Assembly: GCA_027622495.1 (NCBI GenBank)
Contig: JAQBYL010000018.1
Span: 1 to 19,879, forward strand
Reading direction: 5' to 3'
Length of the DNA: 19,879 nucleotides
DNA from: Pseudomonadota bacterium
GTDB taxonomy: Bacteria > Pseudomonadota > Gammaproteobacteria > Pseudomonadales > Azotimanducaceae
Position numbers and translations under genes: made by a program. Shown one piece after another: positions 15,003 to 19,879 of the stretch (within the stretch, counting starts at the first letter, position 1; each line of letters opens with the position of its first letter). The notes under the pieces were generated by a model, which saw only the letters and a list, made by a program, of their open reading frames with translations, did no database searches and was not told where the DNA came from.

Positions 15003-15389
15003 ATGTTGACCGCAGCAAGAATTATCGCGGCTCTGCCGGGCATTGCCATGCTGGCGAGTGCGTTCAACTGGTTGAGCAATCCGCAAGCGGCTGCGGAAAG
15101 TCTGGGGATGCCGTTGCTGGATGGCATGGCTCGCAGCACTCAGGTCGGCGATTTCAGCGCGTTTTTTCTCGCTGCCACCGTCATGATCTTTGCCGGTATC
15201 TTCACCACCAGATCGACCTGGCTGTATGCGGCGGGTCTGTTGCTGGGTCTGGCGGCGTTTGGGCGAACGATCGCTTATCTGTTTCATGACGCAGCACTTG
15301 CCACTCAGTTCATCGGGATCGAAGTGGTGATGATGCTGATCCTGGTGGGTTGCGGATATGCCATGGGTCGGGCCAGGCCGCAAAACTGA
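15003..15389 (+). CDS. Small four-helix membrane protein (DUF4345-like)
   Basis: The 128-residue protein has four hydrophobic segments (about residues 5-24, 50-68, 72-92 and 99-120), consistent with a small inner-membrane protein of the DUF4345 type. The short loop NPQAAAESLGMP after helix 1 and RSTQVGDFSAFFLA at helix 2 fit that family. No catalytic residues are visible and the role is unknown. Start ATG 15003 has GGAG about 8 nt upstream. It follows the exported protein by 28 nt and is probably co-transcribed. The stop codon is part of the left arm of a strong hairpin terminator, which ends the operon. Confidence 0.85.
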   Translation: MLTAARIIAALPGIAMLASAFNWLSNPQAAAESLGMPLLDGMARSTQVGDFSAFFLAATVMIFAGIFTTRSTWLYAAGLLLGLAAFGRTIAYLFHDAALATQFIGIEVVMMLILVGCGYAMGRARPQN

Positions 15390-15425
15390 CAAACGGACGC
15401 GCTGACAAGCGCGTCCGTTTGTTTC
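15389..15425. terminator. Strong intrinsic terminator, probably bidirectional
   Basis: ACAAACGGACGCGCT (15389-15403), loop GACA, and the exact complement AGCGCGTCCGTTTGT (15408-15422) form a 15-bp perfect stem. It is followed by TTTC on the plus strand; on the minus strand the upstream AAAA at 15382-15385 gives a U-rich tail. It lies between the convergent stops at 15389 and 15426 and can end both transcripts. The left arm begins at the last base of the plus-strand stop codon. Confidence 0.9.
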
Positions 15426-15800
15426 TCAGCCGGTTTTCATGTCAAAGAAGCACAGCTTGTTGCCGTCCAGGTCACGGACATAAGCACCGTAAAATACCGG
15501 CATGCGTTCGCCGGGTTCACCCTCGTCGGTCGCACCCAGTTCGCGGGCCTTTGCGTAGAGCTTGTTTACCCCTTCGCGGCTGCCGCCCGGAATGGCGACC
15601 ATGTTGCCGTTCCCCGGTGATTGGGTCTCTTCGTTGTAGGGTATGCACAAAGCGAGCATCGCTCCTTCGGGGCTGCTGCCGTAAAACTTGATGCGGTCCA
15701 TGCCCATCAGTTGTTTTGCACCGACTTCCGCCAGCAGCGCATCGTAGAACTTTACGGCGCGATCCATATCGTTTACGCCAATGGTTGTGTAGCCAAGCAT
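15426..15800 (-). CDS. VOC-family (glyoxalase/bleomycin-resistance fold) protein
   Basis: The 124-residue protein is a single VOC unit of two beta-alpha-beta-beta-beta modules, starting MLGYTTIGVNDMDRAVKFYD and ending FYGAYVRDLDGNKLCFF. It belongs to the common subgroup whose first motif has Tyr (Tyr4) where metal-dependent members have His; the usual second-module Glu is replaced by Cys in GNKLCFF. Metal-dependent lyase or dioxygenase activity is therefore doubtful, and a binding role is possible. Start ATG 15800 follows AAGGAGGAGA, a strong ribosome-binding sequence. It stands alone on the minus strand and converges on the terminator at 15389-15425. Confidence 0.92.
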   Translation of the reverse strand: MLGYTTIGVNDMDRAVKFYDALLAEVGAKQLMGMDRIKFYGSSPEGAMLALCIPYNEETQSPGNGNMVAIPGGSREGVNKLYAKARELGATDEGEPGERMPVFYGAYVRDLDGNKLCFFDMKTG

Positions 15801-15954
15801 AGGTTGGTCTCCTCCTTGAATGATATTTTTCCGGCTGATTTTCGATCAGACGGTGTGTGTCCTCGAACCAAGTAGACCCTTATTGCGGGAGCAGCTGCAA
15901 GTCCCATGTAGATACGTGGCCGCTGACGAACGACCGATTCGAAAACCGTGTGGT

Positions 15955-16140
15955 CTATCTGCGACGGGCCAGGTATCTGCGTAGAACGACCAGTGAGATC
16001 AGGCCGATGACGATGGGAACGATCGTCGCCGGCTCAGGAACGGCATTAGCTGGGTCGCCCCATGCCGGAACCGTGATCACACAATACACAGACGCAACCA
16101 GCCAGAGCGCCGATTTGAAGCATTTTGAATTCATGCGCAT
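15955..16140 (-). CDS. Minimal PEP-CTERM sorting-domain protein
   Basis: This 61-residue protein starts MRMNSKCFKS, has a hydrophobic signal-like segment (about residues 11-28), then a short DPANA linker, the VPEP motif (34-37), a second hydrophobic segment (39-53) and an RRYLARRR basic tail. VPEP, then a membrane helix, then Arg-rich end is the PEP-CTERM signal recognised by exosortase (EpsH/XrtA) in the inner membrane of exopolysaccharide-making gammaproteobacteria. If the signal peptide is removed near residue 28 and the tail near VPEP, fewer than about ten residues remain. Start ATG 16140 follows GGGGGGAACG; ATG at codon 3 is an alternative. Ordinary PEP-CTERM proteins are much longer. 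No exosortase is in the window. Confidence 0.75.
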   Translation of the reverse strand: MRMNSKCFKSALWLVASVYCVITVPAWGDPANAVPEPATIVPIVIGLISLVVLRRYLARRR

Positions 16141-16217
16141 CGTTCCCCCCAGGACCGACGGCGAATTTCTTATTTGGGAGCAGGATGTTACACAACCTAA
16201 TTGATGACAGCCAGAGG

Positions 16218-16625
16218 TTATTCCGGATCGAGATAGGTGCCCACAATCCGGGAGAGGCCCTCTGGTTGAGGTGAGAAACCGAGTTTCAGGTAAAAACCAA
16301 CGGCATCGTCGGTCTGCAGATACACATGCTGCCCCGGCAGTGAGCGCAGCAGATCTTGCATCATACGGGTGGCCACACCCTGATTGCGGTACCTGGTCTG
16401 GGTCCAGACATCGATCACATAGGCATTGCCCACGCCATCAGACAGAGCCCGTGCGGTGCCCATCAGGTGACCCCCGTCCCAGGCCATGATCACATGGGTC
16501 GAGTTCTCAAAAGACCGGCGTAGCTGGGCCTGCGTTCGGCCATTGTGAAAATCGTCGTCGATCAGGTCCTCAACAAGTTGTGCCCAGTTGACCTGATCCA
16601 GATTGGTCCGGTATTCAAAAGACAC
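16218..16625 (-). CDS. GNAT-family N-acetyltransferase
   Basis: The 135-residue protein is a compact GNAT acetyltransferase. The acetyl-CoA pyrophosphate loop is YRNQGVATRM (79-88, matching Q/R-x-x-G-x-G/A), preceded by AYVIDVWTQTRYR (beta 4), and FYLKLGFSPQ (111-120) is the usual beta 5-alpha 4 region. The N-terminal part (DDFHNGRTQAQLRRSFENS, 24-42) fits a small family of bacterial GNATs of unknown acceptor. Start is GTG 16625, 3 nt after the DUF748 stop, with a weak ribosome-binding sequence, so translational coupling to the large upstream gene is likely. Confidence 0.9.
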   Translation of the reverse strand: MSFEYRTNLDQVNWAQLVEDLIDDDFHNGRTQAQLRRSFENSTHVIMAWDGGHLMGTARALSDGVGNAYVIDVWTQTRYRNQGVATRMMQDLLRSLPGQHVYLQTDDAVGFYLKLGFSPQPEGLSRIVGTYLDPE

Positions 16626-16628
16626 GTC

Positions 16629-19601
16629 TTAATCCGCTGCCACATGCAGGGTAGTTTCGACCCAGCCCGCATCGTTTGTTTTACCCGATTCAGCTTTCTT
16701 GTCGGCGTCTGCTGCGCTGATTCTTGCCACCAGCGCAGGCTCAACTTCGATCACCGCATTAATGATGTTGTCGGTTCGGTCTTTGCGAAGGGCCGCAAAT
16801 TGTTGTGCGGACAGCGCCTCGTTTTGAACCAGTGCCCGTTTCATCGAAGCGACGTAGGCCGTGAGGTCGGTAGATCCATCTTCGGTGTTGAACTGACCAC
16901 GCAGTTCTGCGGTGGTCGGTTGCAAGCCATCAGACAGGTAGAGCCTTTCGATGATTCGCATTGTCTGCTCGCTGCTCGCTTCGCCGTTGTTCTGCTGCAC
17001 AGCCGAATCGATTCGTGCATCCACTGCCTGGGCCTGCAACATCGGTCCGTCGATGTCTGGTGCGCTACTGGCTGTCACCAGCAGAGAAAGTGCCGGTCGC
17101 TGGGTTAGCGCGTCTGCCAGTTTATGCAGCTTTTCAAGTTCCGGTGGTGTGAGGTCAGACGAACCTGGCTTGAATGCAACCCGGTCCAGATCATCGCCCT
17201 TAAGGTCAACCAGCCCAGCGAGCAGGCGGAAGGGCGAGGTGACCAGCGACAGGATGATGCGTGAGAACGCCTGCCGGATGGCACTGCCGATGCCGAACTG
17301 GGGATCGTCCACTCTACCGGTCACCGGGATGTTCAGGTCGATCGTGCCGTTTGAGTCTTTGAGCAGGGCGACCGCCAGGTCCAGGGGCAGGTTCATCGCA
17401 CCTTCGTGCTCGATGGTTTCGCCCAGGCGCAGATCATGAACCGACAGCGCGTTGCTGCCGGTGAGGTTTGCATCGCGCATGGTGTATTGCAGATCCAGGT
17501 CAGTTTTGCCTTCGTCGATTTTGCGACCGGCAAACTTGATGGTGTAGGCAGATGTCTGCGGCATGTCCACATTTCGAAAGTTGACACTGAGGGCGCTGTT
17601 TTTCTGCCAGTCGCTGATCAGACCGTGGCCGGTAACCGTCAGCAGGCCATATTCGTTGACCTGGCCCTCGAGATCCACACGGACCGGTTCACGGCTCGAT
17701 GTAGATATCGTGCTGATGGTTCCTCCTAGCTCGTGGATGTTGGCGGCAAACGGCAAGGGCAGTGACAGGTCGGTGAAACTGGCAGAACCGGCGCTGATGT
17801 CGACCTTGTTTATTGTGGCCTTAAACGGTTTTGTTTCTGGGCTGTCGGTTGCGTCGGGTGTGTTGCCGGGCGTTGGTTGGGCTTGCGCCACGGCAGGCAC
17901 TTCAGGGGCAGCAAGGACCCGACCGACGTTGGTGGTCTGGTCGGCTTCAATTTCGATGCGGGCGAACGGCTGGGCGAGAGCCACCTGGGAAATGTTGAGT
18001 GTTCGCGCAGCCAGGGCGAAATCGATGTCAGAAATCTTGAGCGATTGCCAGGAGAGCAGTCGTTCGTTCTCGATACCGTCTGTTACATCAAGGCCCGTGA
18101 GTGCCGTGTCACCGTGTAACGATACGCGCTCATCCGGTTGGCTGCGCAACGCCCCCTCAACATTCAGGTCACCCGTTTCGATCAAAAGGTTAGTCAGTTT
18201 CGAAACATAGGGTTGCAGACGCTTAAGCTTCAGGCCCTTGAGCTTGAACGTCGCGTCGACGACCTGATCCGGCAGTGGAGTCAGCGATCCGTTCAGCGTG
18301 AACGCGCCATCAAGCACAGTGGCCGCGAGGCTTACGGTTGTCGCCTGTTCAGGAACATTGCTGAGATTTTTCAGATTGAGCTCGAAGGCTTCAACAGACA
18401 GCGGTAGGCCGTCGACGCGCTCGTCGGCCAGACTGAATTGCCAGTTGGTCAGGTCGAGGTTGTCGATCGTGACCAGCCAGGGTCGCGGAGCGGGTTCGGC
18501 AGCAGTGTTTTCTTGCGGCACGACATCGACATCGGGTTGCGGCTCCGCAGCAGGTGGCATGTTCAGGCTGAGCTCGCCATTGGCATCCAGGTGTGGTGTC
18601 AGAATTACGCCAGCAAACTGCACGTCGCCAATTCGAACAGTCTGCTCAGGCCAGCGCAAAGAACCGGCCTTGAGCGTCAGGTTCCCGAGATCCGCAAGTT
18701 CATGATCGTTTGCCGGATCTGTCATCGTTGCGCCGCTGAACGTCACGGTCACGGCACTGAGTTCCACACTGGGTGCGGTGTCGCGCATGGCAAAGGCGTA
18801 GTCAAAGCTCAGGCCCAACTCACCATCATGCAGGCGAACCGGAATCTGATTCTGGAAATATCGGTACAGCAGTTTCGGCAGTCGGCCGTCGAGCACAATG
18901 TGACCCTCAGAGCCCAGCGGATCCACGCTCAGTGTGCCCTGCCAGGTGAGCGAACTGCCATCTTCACCAACCAGCCTGATCTGCTGCTCACCGCTTTCTC
19001 CGGGCAGGGTGCTCACGTTGGTGATTTTCAGGTCGATTGGATGCAGCGCCGTTTCGAATATGGGCTCGACCACCTGGTCGAGCAGGTTAAAACGACCGTT
19101 GATCAGTTGAGCGTCGGCGATAATCAGCGGAAAGAGGCCGCCAGCCTCAGCTTCGACTGGTTCAGGTGGACTTGCGTCGGGTGGTGCGCTGTTCTGCCAG
19201 CGTTGGGCCAGCACAGAAAAGGTGTTGGTTTCCTGATCGGAACGATCGAAGTGAATGTCCAGACCTTCGATGTAAGCCTGCTTCAACACCACCGCGAACT
19301 TGATCAGACCGCTGGTCTCAAGGTTTGCATACAGTCGATCCACGGCGCCCACATGGCTCAGTTCACCCGCCTGATCAGTAATTCGCAGGGATTCGACTTC
19401 GAGGGTCAGGGTGAACGGGTTCACCTGGATCCGGTCGACCTGGGTGGTCAGGTTCAGGCGTTTGGCCAGTAGATCGACGAGTTGCCGTTCGATCAGCCAG
19501 GGGGCGAGAACAAAGCCGGCCAGAGCGTAGAGTGCCACGGCAATAATCAACCACAGCCAGGGCCGCCGGGGCGAAAGGATGCCCCTGGAAATACCGTCCA
19601 T
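16629..19601 (-). CDS. DUF748-family (AsmA-like) inner-membrane/periplasmic protein
   Basis: The 990-residue protein has a short cytoplasmic N terminus, one transmembrane helix (about 15-35) and a long periplasmic domain. The start VLAPWLIERQLVDLLAKRLN followed by DRIQVNPFTLTLEVESLRI, the middle SAGSASFTDLSLPLPFAANI and the C-terminal end VAFKPGSSDLTPPELEKL fit DUF748, a family related to AsmA/YhdP/TamB-like lipid-transport and outer-membrane-assembly proteins. Pro/Ala-rich linkers (near 140-155, 345-375 and 570-600) separate repeated beta-rich segments. The C-terminal part resembles an OmpA-like pattern. It probably takes part in envelope maintenance. Start ATG 19601 has AGGA about 7 nt upstream. 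It follows the ThuA-like gene by 22 nt. Confidence 0.93.
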   Translation of the reverse strand: MDGISRGILSPRRPWLWLIIAVALYALAGFVLAPWLIERQLVDLLAKRLNLTTQVDRIQVNPFTLTLEVESLRITDQAGELSHVGAVDRLYANLETSGLIKFAVVLKQAYIEGLDIHFDRSDQETNTFSVLAQRWQNSAPPDASPPEPVEAEAGGLFPLIIADAQLINGRFNLLDQVVEPIFETALHPIDLKITNVSTLPGESGEQQIRLVGEDGSSLTWQGTLSVDPLGSEGHIVLDGRLPKLLYRYFQNQIPVRLHDGELGLSFDYAFAMRDTAPSVELSAVTVTFSGATMTDPANDHELADLGNLTLKAGSLRWPEQTVRIGDVQFAGVILTPHLDANGELSLNMPPAAEPQPDVDVVPQENTAAEPAPRPWLVTIDNLDLTNWQFSLADERVDGLPLSVEAFELNLKNLSNVPEQATTVSLAATVLDGAFTLNGSLTPLPDQVVDATFKLKGLKLKRLQPYVSKLTNLLIETGDLNVEGALRSQPDERVSLHGDTALTGLDVTDGIENERLLSWQSLKISDIDFALAARTLNISQVALAQPFARIEIEADQTTNVGRVLAAPEVPAVAQAQPTPGNTPDATDSPETKPFKATINKVDISAGSASFTDLSLPLPFAANIHELGGTISTISTSSREPVRVDLEGQVNEYGLLTVTGHGLISDWQKNSALSVNFRNVDMPQTSAYTIKFAGRKIDEGKTDLDLQYTMRDANLTGSNALSVHDLRLGETIEHEGAMNLPLDLAVALLKDSNGTIDLNIPVTGRVDDPQFGIGSAIRQAFSRIILSLVTSPFRLLAGLVDLKGDDLDRVAFKPGSSDLTPPELEKLHKLADALTQRPALSLLVTASSAPDIDGPMLQAQAVDARIDSAVQQNNGEASSEQTMRIIERLYLSDGLQPTTAELRGQFNTEDGSTDLTAYVASMKRALVQNEALSAQQFAALRKDRTDNIINAVIEVEPALVARISAADADKKAESGKTNDAGWVETTLHVAAD

Positions 19602-19623
19602 GTTAAATCCTGCCCCGCATCCG

Positions 19624-19879
19624 TTATGCCGGAAGTCGGTTCAGGCCCCACCCCAGTGCATTGTCGATAATCTGATCGAATACCGGTGTATGCCAGGCGC
19701 CGCTGAATGCCAGCGGGGTAACACCATCGGCTGCCACCGACTCGTGAACGAAGGGCTGAGAATTGGATATCGGCGAGTGTCGGTGACCCAGCGCGATGTA
19801 GGCGACTTTGCCGTCTCCCACGGTGCGTTCAAAGCCGAGCACCCGGGTTCGGCCATCCGGCCCCACCGAAGTGTCTTCT
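19624..19879 (-). CDS. ThuA-like domain protein, N-terminal part missing (partial)
   Basis: The frame is open to the right edge, so only the last 84 residues are visible. GKVAYIALGHRHSP, then a stretch to AWHTPVFDQIIDNALGWGLN, is the usual end of ThuA-like (trehalose utilisation) proteins, which have a glutamine-amidotransferase-like fold and occur beside sugar-metabolism and carbohydrate-related genes. A GTG at 19866 is internal. The role cannot be told from this fragment. It lies 22 nt upstream of the DUF748 gene, so it is probably the first visible gene of that operon. Stop at 19624-19626. Confidence 0.8.
   Translation of the reverse strand, partial: EDTSVGPDGRTRVLGFERTVGDGKVAYIALGHRHSPISNSQPFVHESVAADGVTPLAFSGAWHTPVFDQIIDNALGWGLNRLPA

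Noticed and set aside
16141..16240. Sigma-54 promoter (-24/-12) for the PEP-CTERM gene, as seen for some PEP-CTERM regulons
   Set aside because: No TGGCAC-N5-TTGC match with correct GG/GC spacing is present on the minus strand; weak sigma-70-like boxes are not convincing either.
18438..19472. 344-codon open frame on the plus strand
   Set aside because: It lies wholly antisense to the DUF748 gene, whose translation has clear family pattern, membrane helix and start. This frame shows no domain pattern and is explained by GC-rich codon structure.

Overview
The window looks like ordinary, gene-dense chromosome of a GC-rich gammaproteobacterium, probably free-living and aerobic. The clues are acyl-CoA metabolism genes, the proteobacterial RibBX-type riboflavin enzyme, a gamma-type TalB transaldolase, a PEP-CTERM protein, a DUF748/AsmA-like envelope protein and leader-dependent export signals. 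The taxon is inferred from protein families only. I see no tRNA, rRNA, CRISPR array, IS element or prophage gene.

Layout. (1) 2-1702 (+): the end of an APH-fold phosphotransferase, then a crotonase whose second catalytic Glu is replaced; probably one acyl-CoA operon. (2) 1718-3391 (-): ribB (with a dead GTP cyclohydrolase II-like C-terminal half) and ribA, 3 nt apart, diverging from a LysR regulator (3510-4349, +). A perfect palindrome lies in the shared intergenic region. (3) 4415-5392 (+): an aldo/keto reductase. (4) 5393-5851: gene-poor, with a decayed amidohydrolase relic and then two palindromic operators 21 bp apart in front of a MATE efflux pump and its HxlR-type regulator (5852-7554, +). 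(5) 7555-7784: a decayed VOC-family gene that still has its start and Shine-Dalgarno sequence. (6) 7785-9603 (-): a three-gene overlapping cluster of a HAD hydrolase (with an apparent internal deletion), an exported lipase/esterase and a DUF3465 protein. (7) 9751-12527 (+): a GNAT acetyltransferase, a nitronate monooxygenase and transaldolase, the last two 5 nt apart. (8) 12531-13751 (-): an exported PHP phosphoesterase. (9) 13904-15389 (+): an exported protein of unknown function and a small four-helix membrane protein, ending in a strong hairpin terminator. (10) 15426-15800 (-): a VOC protein. (11) 15955-16140 (-): a 61-residue protein that is almost only a signal peptide plus a PEP-CTERM sorting tail. 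(12) 16218-19879 (-): a ThuA-like protein (partial), a 990-residue DUF748 protein and a GNAT acetyltransferase, closely spaced.

No dramatic unknown defence or mobile system is visible. The most worthwhile observations are the phased operators of the MATE/HxlR module, the near-empty PEP-CTERM protein, the palindrome between ribB and the LysR gene, and three separate loci (amidohydrolase, VOC, HAD) that look like genes shortened by internal deletion.
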